DNA of 64,000 bases from Notoacmeibacter sp. (GCA_019912385.1 JAIOIW010000024.1:1-64000), one strand, 5' to 3'; positions 48,949 through 57,931 are shown, numbered from the stretch's first letter. Program-made: numbers and translations. Notes: generated by a model from the sequence alone, not told the origin.

Positions 48949-50676
48949 TCAGGCCGACATCCAGACCTTGTTGAACTGGTGGTACTGCGTGGGGTGCGCC
49001 GGATAGCCGTGCACCTTTTTCGATGTGATCGTGTAGACCGGACGATAGAGCGGTTGCACCATGACGGCGGCGTCCTGAAGGATCTTCTCTACCGTTTCCA
49101 TTTTGGCGCGGCGCTCTTCGACGTCGAGCGTGGCTTCCGCGGCATCCAGTGCCGCATCGAACTCGGCCGAAGCAAAGGCCGATTCGTTCCACGGCACGCC
49201 GGTGCGATAGCCGAGCGAAAGCACCATCGTGCCCAGCGGGCGATGCGTCCAGGCGGTAGCGCCGAAACCGGTCTTGGCCCAGATTTCCCAGTAATTCGAC
49301 GCCGGCATCACATTGACGTTGAGCGTGATGCCCGCATCCTTCAACTGGTCGCGCATCGCCTCGGCCACTGACTGGTGCCAGGGTCCGTCGGTGTTGCCGA
49401 CATCGATCGTGACTTCCAGGTTCTCCTTGCCCGCTTCCTTGAGCAGGGCCTTGGCGCCCTCGACGTCACGCTTGATCGGCGGCAGTTCGAAATATTCCGG
49501 GTGCACGGGAGCCACGTGGTGGTTCTCGCCAATGTCGCCGCCTTCCGGATAGACCAGGGCCTTGATCGCCGCATTGTCGCACGCCATCACAATGGCCTTG
49601 CGAACGCGGATGTCGTCGAACGGCGGTTCCGTCACACGCATGCGGCAGCACAGGGTCTGCGCGGTCCGCGCCGCGATGATATTGCCCTCGACCGCTTTCG
49701 CCAGCTCCATCTGCTCGATGGAGAACTCGTAGATCGCGTCGACGTCGCCGCCGGCAAACGCGGTCAGCTGGTTGTCCTCGTCGAAATTGTAATAGTGGAT
49801 TTCGTCGAGATAGACCTTGCCGCCCCAGTAGGTGAAATCCTTGCCGTCGGTCGTCTTGGTGATCCGCTTGAGGATGCACTTGTCGCCCACCGCGAGTTCC
49901 GCCAGCCCGTATGCGCCGGTGCCGATCGGATTGTCGGAGAACGGCGGTGTGAAGCTCGGATGCAGGATCGCGGTCGGGTAGTTGTACATGTCCTCGGGGA
50001 AGGACAGCACCGGCTTGGACAGGTTGAACTGGATGGTGTGGCTGTCGACGAGGGTGATGGCGCCGTCACGCAGCTTCTTGACCATCTTGGCATTGCCCTT
50101 GTCGTCCTTCTCGCCGGAGTCGACTTCCTCGACCAGCGCGGAGATCGACGACAGGCCGACATTGGACGAGCCGATAGCCGGATCGGTCCAGCGCTCGACG
50201 TTCCACTTGATGTGCTCGGCTGTCAGTTCGTCGCCATTGTGCCACATCACGCCCTTGCGGATGTTGAACGTCCAGGTCTTCAGGTCATCGGAAGCCGACC
50301 AGCTTTCCGCCAGCATCGGGCGGGTGATGTTGTCGGGGCCGGTCATCGCCAGGTATTCCAGCAAATGGCGGGTCTGATTCGACATCTCGACCCAGGAATA
50401 GGTCGCCGGATCTTCCATTTTCTGGATCTGCATGGCGACCTTGAGGATGCCGCCGGACTGGGCATCGGCCTCGTCGGCGGGAAACGGCAGGTTGCCTGTC
50501 TCGGCGGCCATTACCGGGTCCGCGAGTCCTGCCATCGCATAGGCGGTACCGGCGGCCAGACCGGTCAGTGCTGCGATGCGAACGAATTCGCGCCGGTTCA
50601 TTCGACCGGCCTCCATCAAGTCCATCGCTTCTTTCGCCTTCGGATGAAGGCGAATATCTTTTTTGTCACTAGACAT
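48949..50676 (-). CDS. Extracellular solute-binding protein family 5 with Tat-type signal
   Basis: A 575-residue family 5 binding protein. A signal region near residues 25-60 (MNRREFVRIAALTGLAAGTA) has the twin-arginine pattern, preceded by an unusual 25-residue charged extension (SSDKKDIRLHPKAKEAMDLM). The mature part has the SBP_bac_5 layout, with AESWSASDDLKTWTFNIRKG near residue 105. Tat export suggests folding in the cytoplasm or a bound cofactor. It is divergent from the mttB2-dehydrogenase genes. Family 5 proteins bind peptides, nickel, heme, opines and some quaternary compounds, so the ligand stays open. Confidence 0.87.
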   Translation of the reverse strand: MSSDKKDIRLHPKAKEAMDLMEAGRMNRREFVRIAALTGLAAGTAYAMAGLADPVMAAETGNLPFPADEADAQSGGILKVAMQIQKMEDPATYSWVEMSNQTRHLLEYLAMTGPDNITRPMLAESWSASDDLKTWTFNIRKGVMWHNGDELTAEHIKWNVERWTDPAIGSSNVGLSSISALVEEVDSGEKDDKGNAKMVKKLRDGAITLVDSHTIQFNLSKPVLSFPEDMYNYPTAILHPSFTPPFSDNPIGTGAYGLAELAVGDKCILKRITKTTDGKDFTYWGGKVYLDEIHYYNFDEDNQLTAFAGGDVDAIYEFSIEQMELAKAVEGNIIAARTAQTLCCRMRVTEPPFDDIRVRKAIVMACDNAAIKALVYPEGGDIGENHHVAPVHPEYFELPPIKRDVEGAKALLKEAGKENLEVTIDVGNTDGPWHQSVAEAMRDQLKDAGITLNVNVMPASNYWEIWAKTGFGATAWTHRPLGTMVLSLGYRTGVPWNESAFASAEFDAALDAAEATLDVEERRAKMETVEKILQDAAVMVQPLYRPVYTITSKKVHGYPAHPTQYHQFNKVWMSA

Positions 50677-50992
50677 GAATTACTCTCCCATTTTCGTTTT
50701 CGCCGTTTAACGGCGCTCGGCGCATGCACGTTACGAAATGGCGCACAAGGAATGCGGATCAACCGCTGAAGTCCTCGGGCAAGCCTAACATGCAATCGCA
50801 CTATAGCGACAACCCTGCCTCGGGATTTTTTCCCGCAACGTATTTAACTGTCCTCAGAACGACCTGTCGGTTTTTGACATGACCGTGTCGCGATCAGCCG
50901 ACGCGGCCCGCAAAAACGTGCCTTTCTAAGTCCGTTGTGGCCGGGCCCGGTGCGGGTTGAACGGCCACCGCAAGGTACGGGTGGACACGCGC
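50677..50992. promoter_or_regulatory. Divergent promoter region between the ABC importer and mttB copy 2
   Basis: This 316-base spacer separates the solute-binding-protein gene from the mttB2-dmgdh operon. It contains the tandem half-sites at 50865-50891 pointing right. An isolated GCGACA at 50806-50811 (TGTCGC toward the transporter) has a degenerate partner, TGTTAG, 21 bp further along the minus strand. No coding frame is credible here. Both directions may be controlled by the same activator. Confidence 0.5.
50865..50891 (+). promoter_or_regulatory. Tandem TGTCG half-sites, 21-bp period, before mttB copy 2
   Basis: TGTCGG at 50865 and TGTCGC at 50886 are direct repeats 21 bp apart. The stretch TTTTTGAC follows the first half-site, and AT stands at the position of the AA of the ArgR-type consensus. 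They lie about 100 bases before the mttB2 start. This is the clearest plus-strand copy of the motif in the window. Confidence 0.55.
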
Positions 50993-52552
50993 ATGTCGAT
51001 TGTGGAGACACGGGATTTACGCGAAAGGCGCGGCCGCAGGGCGATGCATGTGGACCGCGGCAGTGGCGTGATCAATCAGCTCCCCTGGCAGATCCCGGTC
51101 AACACCGATCGTCCCACGGAACCCTTGCCGATGGAACGGGTCGAGGCGATTCATGAAGGGGCGATGCGCATTCTGGAGGAAATCGGCATCGACTTCCTCA
51201 ACGGCGAGGCACGCGACATCCTGAAGAAGGCCGGTTGCGACGTCGAGCCGGGTACGGAGCGTGTCCGCTTCGATCGGGGCTTCATCATGGAGCAGGTCGC
51301 CAAGGCGCCGGCCTCGTTCGACATCACACCGCGCAATCCCGGCCGCCGCATCACCGTCGGCGACGGCCATATGCTGTTCATGAACGTATCAAGCCCGCCC
51401 AACGCGATGGATCTCGACCGCGGCTATCGCAGCGGTGACCGCTCCAGTTTCCAGGACCTTGTCAAGCTGACGCAATACTTCAATTGCATGCATCTGGCCG
51501 GCGGCTATCCGGTCGAACCCGTCGACATCCATCCCTCGATCCGACACCTCGACTGCCTCTACGACAAGCTCACGCTGACCGACAAGGTGGTCCACGCCTA
51601 TTCGCTCGGCACCGAGCGCATCGAGGACGCCATGGAGATGGTGCGCATCGCCGGCGGCCTGACCCACGAGGAATTCGCCGCCCGGCCGCGCATGTTCACC
51701 AATATCAATTCCTCCTCACCCCTCAAGCACGACTGGCCGATGCTCGACGGCGCCATGCGGATGGCAAGGCGCGGCCAGCCCGTCGTCGTCACGCCGTTCA
51801 CGCTGGCCGGCGCCATGGCACCGGTGACCATTGCCGGCGCGGTCACCCTGTCGATCGCCGAATGCCTGTGCGCCGTTGCGCTGCTGCAGGTCGTCAATCC
51901 CGGTACGCCGGTGGTCATGGGCACGTTCACCTCCAATGTCGACATGAAGTCGGGCGCGCCGGCCTTCGGCACGCCGGAATACATGCGCGCCACCCAGATC
52001 TCGGGCCAGATGGCGCGCTACTACGGCCTGCCGTTGCGCGCCTCCAACGCTTGCGCCGCCAATGCTCCGGATGCCCAGGCCGCGTGGGAAAGCGCGTTCT
52101 CGCTGTGGGCCTGTGTCTCGTCCGGTACCAACCTTGTCTACCATGCAGCCGGCTGGCTCGAGGGCGGCCTGATCGCGTCCTACGAAAAATTCGTCATGGA
52201 CTGCGAGATGGTCCAGCAGATCATCCACTACATGAAGGGCGCCAGTGCGAGCGAAGACGACATCGCCTTCGACGCGATCAACGAGGTTGGCCCGCACGGC
52301 CACTTCTTCGGCTGCGCCCACACCCGCGAACGCTACCAGACCGCGTTCTATTCGCCCTTCCTGTCCGACTGGCGCAATTACGAAGCCTGGACGCTCGACG
52401 GCGCGCCACAGACGCCGGAACGCGCCAACCGCATCTGGAAGAAGATCCTCGCCGAGTTCGAGCCGCCGCCCATGGACGAAGCCATCCGCGAGGAACTTGC
52501 CGGGTTCGTCGAACGCCGCAAGCGCGAGGGCGGCGCGCCGACCGACTTTTGA
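50993..52552 (+). CDS. MttB-family (trimethylamine/glycine betaine methyltransferase) protein, non-pyrrolysine, copy 2
   Basis: A 519-residue COG5598 protein. Landmarks shared with copy 1 include PFTLAGAMAPVTIAGAV, SGAPAFGTPEYMRATQ, HAAGWLEGGLIASYEKF and NEVGPHGHFFGCAHT. No in-frame amber codon interrupts it. The ATG at 50993 gives the best fit; a TTG at 50957 is the longest alternative. The two copies differ through most of the N-terminal and central region, so substrates may differ. It lies 26 bases before a dimethylglycine dehydrogenase gene, which suggests glycine betaine demethylation to dimethylglycine followed by oxidation. No corrinoid gene is adjacent, so it would have to use the carrier encoded at 6673 or one elsewhere. 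Confidence 0.88.
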   Translation: MSIVETRDLRERRGRRAMHVDRGSGVINQLPWQIPVNTDRPTEPLPMERVEAIHEGAMRILEEIGIDFLNGEARDILKKAGCDVEPGTERVRFDRGFIMEQVAKAPASFDITPRNPGRRITVGDGHMLFMNVSSPPNAMDLDRGYRSGDRSSFQDLVKLTQYFNCMHLAGGYPVEPVDIHPSIRHLDCLYDKLTLTDKVVHAYSLGTERIEDAMEMVRIAGGLTHEEFAARPRMFTNINSSSPLKHDWPMLDGAMRMARRGQPVVVTPFTLAGAMAPVTIAGAVTLSIAECLCAVALLQVVNPGTPVVMGTFTSNVDMKSGAPAFGTPEYMRATQISGQMARYYGLPLRASNACAANAPDAQAAWESAFSLWACVSSGTNLVYHAAGWLEGGLIASYEKFVMDCEMVQQIIHYMKGASASEDDIAFDAINEVGPHGHFFGCAHTRERYQTAFYSPFLSDWRNYEAWTLDGAPQTPERANRIWKKILAEFEPPPMDEAIREELAGFVERRKREGGAPTDF

Positions 52553-52578
52553 CACCAGGCCATTCTCGGGAGAACCAG

Positions 52579-55089
52579 ATGAAGTCGCATGCAAGAGCAG
52601 TAGTCATCGGCGGCGGTGTCGTCGGGTGTTCGGTGCTGTTCCACCTGACCAAGCTCGGCTGGAAGGACGTGATGCTGATCGAGCGCTCGGAGTTGACCTC
52701 CGGCTCTACATGGCATGCCGCCGGCGGCTTCCATACCCTCAACGGCGATCCCAACGTCGCCAAGCTGCAGGCCTACACCGTCTCGCTCTACAAGGAGATC
52801 GAGGAACTGTCCGGCCAGTCCTGCGGCCTGCACCTGACGGGCGGCCTGCAACTGGCCGATACACCCGAGCGCATGGAGTGGCTGAAGATGGCGCACGCCC
52901 GCGGCCGCTATCTCGGCATGGAGACCGAGCTCATCACGGCGAAGGAAGCCGCCGACATGATGCCGCTGCTCGACCCCTCCCACTTCGTCGGCGCGCTTTG
53001 GGACCCGGTTGAAGGCCATCTCGATCCGTCGGGCACAACCCACGCCTACGCCAGGGCGGCCAGGGCCAACGGTGCGGAGATCGTGCTGCGCAACCGCGTC
53101 ATCGAGCTGACGCAGAACGAGGATCTCTCCTGGAACGTGGTGACCGAGCAGGGAACGGTGCGCGCCGATCATGTCGTCAATGCCGGCGGGTTGTGGGCGC
53201 GCGAGGTCGGCCGCATGGTCGGCGTCGAACTGCCGGTGCTGGCCATGGAGCACATGTACATCCTCACCGAGGACATGCCCGAGGTCGCCAAAATCAACAA
53301 GGAAACCGGCAAGGAAGTCGTCCACGCCATTGATTTCTCGGGCGAAATCTACATTCGCCAGGAGCGCGGCGGCATGCTGCTCGGCACCTATGAACGCGCC
53401 TGCAAGCCCTGGTCTCCGAAAGATACGCCGTGGGATTTCGGCCACGAACTGCTGGCCCCGGACCTCGACCGTATCGCGCCGTCGCTGGAAGTCGGGTTCC
53501 GGCACTTCCCGGCCTTCCAGGACGCCGGCATCAAGCAGATCGTCAACGGCCCCTTCACTTTCGCCCCCGACGGCAACCCGTTGGTCGGTCCCGTGCCGGG
53601 CGTGCCGCATTTCTGGTCGGCCTGCGCCGTCATGGCCGGGTTCAGCCAGGGAGGCGGCGTCGGCCTGGCGCTCGCCAACTGGATGGTCGAGGGCGATCCG
53701 GGCTTCGACGTATGGGGCATGGATGTCGCCCGCTTCGGCGAATGGGCGACGCTGCGCTACACCAACGCCAAGGTGCGCGAAAATTATTCGCGCCGCTTCC
53801 GCATCCGCTTCCCCAACGAGGAACTGCCCGCCGCCCGCCCGGTCCAGACCACGCCGCTCTACCACCGCATGCTCGCGCAGGGTGCGGTGATGGGCGACTC
53901 GTGGGGCCTGGAAACGCCGCTGTGGTTCGCGCCGCAGGGCGTTGAACCGCGCGACATCGTCTCCTTCCACCGCTCCAACGATTTCGAGCACGTCGGGGCC
54001 GAGTGCCTGGCCGTGCGAAATTCCGTCGGCGTAACCGAGATCGCCAATTTCGCCAAATACGAGATCACCGGCCCCGGCGCGGAAGCCTGGCTGTCGCACC
54101 TGATGACCAACGCCATGCCGAAGACCGGGCGCATCGTGCTCACTCCGATGCTCAACGACAACGGCAAGCTGATCGGCGACTTCACCATCGCCAAGGCCGG
54201 CGCCGAGCGCTTCATGATGTGGGGATCGAGCCAGGCGCAGCGCTACCACATGCGCTGGTTCGAGAGCCACATGCCCGCCGATGGTTCGGTCACAGTGCGC
54301 CGTCTCGATCTCGGCCTCGTCGGCCTGTCGGTCTGCGGTCCTAACGCGCGCAAAGTGCTGGAGAAACTCGCCGACATCGACGTTTCGAACGACGCTTTCC
54401 GCTTCATGGATTTCCGCGAGACGGATGTTGCCGGCGCGCCCTGCATGGTCAACCGGCTGACCTATTCCGGCGACCTCGGCTACGAGATCTGGATGACGCC
54501 GGAATTCGAGCTTGCCGTCTACGAGGCGATCATGGCCGCGGGCGGCGAATTCGGCATACGCAATTTCGGCATGCGCGCGCTGCTGTCGCTGAGGCTCGAA
54601 AAGAACTTCGGCACCTGGTTCCGCGAGTTCCGCCCGATCTATGGTCCGTTCGAGGCCGGGCTCGACCGCTTCGTCGCGCTGTCGAAGAACGATTTCGTCG
54701 GCCGCGCGGCGGCGATGAAGGAAAAGGAGACCGGCGGCCGCCTTTCCCGCGTCTCGATGATCGTCGATGCCGGCGACGCCGATGTGCTGGGCGACGAGCC
54801 GATCTGGGCCAGGGTCGGCGCCGATTATCCGGCGATCGCGACCGGCGCCGATATCGGCGGCGACCCGGAGCGCATTGGCGATACGGATGGCGACTGGAAG
54901 GTCGTCGGCTGGGTCACCTCGGGCGGCTATGCCCATTTCGTCGGCGCATCGATGGCGCAGGGTTACGTGCCCCGCGCGCTTGCCGATGGCAATACCGAGC
55001 TTGCCGTCGAGATCATCGGGGTGCGCCGCGCGGTGAAGATTGCCCACGAACCGCCGTTCGATCCGAAGGCGGAGCGCATGCGGGGGTAG
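52579..55089 (+). CDS. Dimethylglycine dehydrogenase-like FAD protein with GcvT domains, copy 2
   Basis: An 836-residue protein with an N-terminal FAD domain (loop AVVIGGGVVGCSVLFHL; covalent-flavin-type motif SGSTWHAAGGFHTL with His at about residue 46) and C-terminal FAO/GcvT domains (from about residue 430; GNPLVGPVPGVPHFW closes the FAD domain). This is the standard mammalian-type dimethylglycine/sarcosine dehydrogenase architecture, giving sarcosine or glycine and methylene-THF. The ATG at 52579 is supported by GGGAGAACCAG. The frame is open far upstream, but that is antisense-like noise from the mttB2 gene. It is the natural next step after mttB2 in betaine breakdown. Confidence 0.92.
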   Translation: MKSHARAVVIGGGVVGCSVLFHLTKLGWKDVMLIERSELTSGSTWHAAGGFHTLNGDPNVAKLQAYTVSLYKEIEELSGQSCGLHLTGGLQLADTPERMEWLKMAHARGRYLGMETELITAKEAADMMPLLDPSHFVGALWDPVEGHLDPSGTTHAYARAARANGAEIVLRNRVIELTQNEDLSWNVVTEQGTVRADHVVNAGGLWAREVGRMVGVELPVLAMEHMYILTEDMPEVAKINKETGKEVVHAIDFSGEIYIRQERGGMLLGTYERACKPWSPKDTPWDFGHELLAPDLDRIAPSLEVGFRHFPAFQDAGIKQIVNGPFTFAPDGNPLVGPVPGVPHFWSACAVMAGFSQGGGVGLALANWMVEGDPGFDVWGMDVARFGEWATLRYTNAKVRENYSRRFRIRFPNEELPAARPVQTTPLYHRMLAQGAVMGDSWGLETPLWFAPQGVEPRDIVSFHRSNDFEHVGAECLAVRNSVGVTEIANFAKYEITGPGAEAWLSHLMTNAMPKTGRIVLTPMLNDNGKLIGDFTIAKAGAERFMMWGSSQAQRYHMRWFESHMPADGSVTVRRLDLGLVGLSVCGPNARKVLEKLADIDVSNDAFRFMDFRETDVAGAPCMVNRLTYSGDLGYEIWMTPEFELAVYEAIMAAGGEFGIRNFGMRALLSLRLEKNFGTWFREFRPIYGPFEAGLDRFVALSKNDFVGRAAAMKEKETGGRLSRVSMIVDAGDADVLGDEPIWARVGADYPAIATGADIGGDPERIGDTDGDWKVVGWVTSGGYAHFVGASMAQGYVPRALADGNTELAVEIIGVRRAVKIAHEPPFDPKAERMRG

Positions 55090-55174
55090 GCGTCGCGCTG
55101 CGTCGGATTGCCTCTCGCCACCGCGATTTGCCACGCTATTGTGAGTGCCATTGAACGCACAGGGATGGCGAGCC

Positions 55175-56005
55175 ATGCACCACATCGAAATGGGCGACCT
55201 GGACCCGCACCTTGTCGCGGTGGAGTTGCTTGCAGCGCTCGCCGATCGACGCCAGGTCGGCCCGCTGACGGGCATCCGCCCGGAATTCGATCTTGTGCAG
55301 GCTTACCGGGTGACTGCGGCGGTGCGGGCACTTCGCCAAGCGCGCGGCGAACACCCGGTCGGCCGCAAGATCGGATTTACCAATGCCGGCATCTGGGACG
55401 AATATGATGTCCATGCCCCGATCTGGGGCTACATGTACGACACGACGGTCCGCGATCTGGACGCGCTGGGCGGAGTGTTCGACCTCGCCGGCCTGCTCGA
55501 GCCACGCATCGAGCCGGAAATCGCGCTCGGTCTTGCGCGGGCGCCCGAGCCAGACATGGACGAAACGGCGTTGCTGGATTGCGTCGAATGGATCGCGCAC
55601 GGTTTCGAGATCGTCCAGTCGCTCTTTCCCGGCTGGAAATTCGCAGCCGCTGACACCGCCGCCGCCTTCGGTCTGCACGGTGCCTATCTGATGGGTCCGC
55701 GCCACGGTGCAGGCTCGGACACCGCCCGGTGGCTCGCCGCCCTGCCCGCCTTCTGGATCACGCTTCAACGCAGCGGGGAAACGATTGACCGGGGCACCGG
55801 CGCCAACGTGCTCGGCGGGCCGCTGTCCGCCCTTCGCCACCTCGTCGAGGTGCTGGCCGACGATCCCGTCAACCCGGCGCTTTCGGCCGGCGAGATCGTG
55901 ACGACGGGTACCCTCACCCGCGCCTTTCCTGTTGCACCCGGGCAAACTTGGCGCACCATGGTAGAGGGGCTGCCGCTGGACGGTATGGAAGTGCGGTTCC
56001 TCTGA
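55175..56005 (+). CDS. 2-keto-4-pentenoate hydratase/FAH-family protein
   Basis: A 276-residue protein of the fumarylacetoacetate hydrolase superfamily, MhpD-like subgroup. It shows GRKIGFTNAGIWDEYDV near residue 62 and the metal ligands in EPRIEPEIALGLA near 108, where two Glu side chains would hold the divalent ion. Members hydrate or decarboxylate short keto acids in aromatic or amino-acid breakdown. The ATG at 55175 is chosen over a GTG at 55145. It follows the dehydrogenase by 85 bases, so read-through is possible, but the link to betaine metabolism is unclear. Confidence 0.8.
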   Translation: MHHIEMGDLDPHLVAVELLAALADRRQVGPLTGIRPEFDLVQAYRVTAAVRALRQARGEHPVGRKIGFTNAGIWDEYDVHAPIWGYMYDTTVRDLDALGGVFDLAGLLEPRIEPEIALGLARAPEPDMDETALLDCVEWIAHGFEIVQSLFPGWKFAAADTAAAFGLHGAYLMGPRHGAGSDTARWLAALPAFWITLQRSGETIDRGTGANVLGGPLSALRHLVEVLADDPVNPALSAGEIVTTGTLTRAFPVAPGQTWRTMVEGLPLDGMEVRFL

Positions 56006-56009
56006 TCGG

Positions 56010-56768
56010 TCAATATCCCGCCGCCCGCACTGTCTCCCCGAGCGCGATCACCGGCTGGTAGTCTTCGATCGATCCGGCTTGCACGCTCTGCAGCAGCGGT
56101 TGCGGCGCCTTGGCGATGGCCATGTCGAGCGCGGCGCGCAACACATCCGCCAGACCGGCATTCGCTTTCGCCGTCACGAGCGGCAGCGCGGGCATTTCGT
56201 CGGTCCAGCCGATCACGGTCAACTCCCGCGCCGCCGGTTCATGGTCGAGTGCCAACCGCCAGGTCACGCAGTCGATCGACGCGATCGCGGCCCTGCCCGC
56301 CGCCACGGCACGGATGCTCGTGCGGTGACTGCCGGTCTCGATCCAGTCGCCAACGTCGCTCGCATGAACGCCATGGCCGGCGAACCACCCGGCAAGCGCG
56401 CGGTAACCGGACAGCGAGTCTTCCCCGTTGATCGCGATTGTTCGGTGCGCAAGTTCCAGCGGATCGGCCTTTTCGCGCGCGACGATCGCGCTGCGGTAGG
56501 TTCCCGCCCCGCATCCCTCGGCGTCATAGGAAGGGATGGCGACGACCGAAAGCGCATCGGAAAACCCGTGCGTCAGCGGCCAGCCGCAGGTCTGGGACAG
56601 GATAAGCCCGGGCGAGCGCCAGATTTCCGCGTCGGGCGTATCGCGATCGAGCGCCACCGGCGTATCGATCCCGATTGCGGCCAGCGCCTCGCACAGTTCC
56701 GTCCAGAAGGCGTCCGTCTCGTCACGCACTTCGGGCCAGTCATACATCGGCAGGCTCGCGTATCTCAT
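56010..56768 (-). CDS. PhnD-like phosphonate/phosphate-binding family protein without a signal peptide
   Basis: A 252-residue protein of the PhnD superfamily. It shows SQTCGWPLTHGFSDALSVVA near residue 65 and GRAAIASIDCVTWRL near 165, typical of the ligand-binding lobes of this group. The ATG at 56768 gives the sequence MRYASLPMYDWPEVRDET with no signal peptide; a longer frame to 56858 is not a signal sequence either. A cytoplasmic member would bind a small anion or act as a sensor; no permease or ATPase gene is adjacent. It converges with the hydratase gene, their stops four bases apart. Confidence 0.75.
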   Translation of the reverse strand: MRYASLPMYDWPEVRDETDAFWTELCEALAAIGIDTPVALDRDTPDAEIWRSPGLILSQTCGWPLTHGFSDALSVVAIPSYDAEGCGAGTYRSAIVAREKADPLELAHRTIAINGEDSLSGYRALAGWFAGHGVHASDVGDWIETGSHRTSIRAVAAGRAAIASIDCVTWRLALDHEPAARELTVIGWTDEMPALPLVTAKANAGLADVLRAALDMAIAKAPQPLLQSVQAGSIEDYQPVIALGETVRAAGY

Positions 56769-56823
56769 GGCGCAATTGAACCACGAAACGGGACAGTCGG
56801 CGAGATGCCGGTCGGCGCTCCGC

Positions 56824-57831
56824 TCACTCGTGCGGCGGCGAAGCGGGAACGGCAGCATGGCCGTCGATCGTGGCGGGCGCGGTCGTTTCCGGGAGGAACG
56901 CGCGGGAGACAGCTTCTTCGGTCCTCAATACGGGATGAGCCACCGGCTCCTTGGCGTGCAGCAGCCAAGCGCGCGCGACCGCCAGGTAGTCGCGATACAC
57001 ATAGCCGCCATTCATGGCAATCCATTCCTCGCGACTTGCGCGAAAGAGTGCCGGCAACTCGTACCATGGCGCCGCCGGCAACTTGTGGTGCACGAGATGC
57101 AGATTGTTGTTGAGGAACAGCCAGTTGAGAATCCGGGCTTTTTCCACGATGATGGTCCGCCCTTCGACCTGCGGCGCCCAGCGATGCTCGCAATAGGTGC
57201 GGATGCAGATCAGCGAAAGCCCGGCATGGGCGGGAACCACCGCGTAGAGCCAGAAGGGAATGCCGCAGACGCGCTCCAGCCACCAGACGAGCACGGCAAG
57301 GCCGAAGGCGTGGCGCACCCAGGCATCGATGACCTGTCGGTCGCCCCCGGCGATCAGGCGCGCGTCCTGGCGCCAGAATGCCGTCACCATCAGCGCCGGG
57401 CCAAACACCAGCCGCCCGGCGAGGCTGTTGTTGATCTTCAACAGGATGCGCAGCGCGACGGGCAGAGCGCCAAAGTCGCGGCCGGCCCGGTAGAAGCTCT
57501 CCGGATCGTCATAGGGATCGGTCAGCTGCTCGTCGCAATGGTGCCGCAGGTGCAGCGCCTTGAACCGGCGATAGGGGTAGAACAGGCCGAGCGGAACGAA
57601 CACCATGGCCTCGTTGATAACCGCGCTGCGCGTCGGATGTCCGTGCAGCACCTCGTGCTGCAACGAGGAATGCAGCGCGATCGCCACCGCCATCGCCGGA
57701 AAGGCGATCCAGTATCCGACAGTGTCCGAAAACCAGCTTGCCACGCCAAACATGGCGTAGCTCAGCGCGAGCATCGCCACGGTCTGCCATTCGATCCATG
57801 CTTTTGGTTTCGCCCTCAAGTCCTTGATCAC
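56824..57831 (-). CDS. Membrane fatty acid desaturase/hydroxylase-type di-iron protein
   Basis: A 335-residue integral membrane di-iron oxidase with the three histidine boxes of the family: HSSLQHEVLHGH near residue 53, LRHHCDE near residue 95, and NNLHLVHHKLP near residue 243. About five hydrophobic segments surround them. Enzymes of this family introduce double bonds or hydroxyl groups into acyl chains or carotenoid-like substrates using O2. It is divergent from an XRE regulator gene, and the spacer holds a Fur-like box and a palindrome, so iron- or fatty-acid-dependent control is plausible. Confidence 0.86.
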   Translation of the reverse strand: MIKDLRAKPKAWIEWQTVAMLALSYAMFGVASWFSDTVGYWIAFPAMAVAIALHSSLQHEVLHGHPTRSAVINEAMVFVPLGLFYPYRRFKALHLRHHCDEQLTDPYDDPESFYRAGRDFGALPVALRILLKINNSLAGRLVFGPALMVTAFWRQDARLIAGGDRQVIDAWVRHAFGLAVLVWWLERVCGIPFWLYAVVPAHAGLSLICIRTYCEHRWAPQVEGRTIIVEKARILNWLFLNNNLHLVHHKLPAAPWYELPALFRASREEWIAMNGGYVYRDYLAVARAWLLHAKEPVAHPVLRTEEAVSRAFLPETTAPATIDGHAAVPASPPHE

Positions 57832-57931
57832 GCCCCGTTACTTCTGCCCGGCCCCTCTCCTCCGGTCAGCGTTCAGCGATAGGCCGATCGTCTGTTCACG
57901 GCAACGAGACGTTGCGCATATTGCGTTAATA

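Noticed and set aside
4838-52552. Pyrrolysine (in-frame amber) in the MttB genes
   Set aside because: Both frames are open without TAG through the region where MttB carries pyrrolysine, so these are non-pyrrolysine homologues.
51484-52578. N-terminal extension of the second dimethylglycine dehydrogenase frame by about 365 codons
   Set aside because: The extension is an out-of-frame reading of mttB copy 2. The FAD loop and a good ribosome-binding site fix the start at 52579.
52378-55275. 965-codon minus-strand open frame
   Set aside because: Complement of the dimethylglycine dehydrogenase gene, with no motif and no initiation signal.
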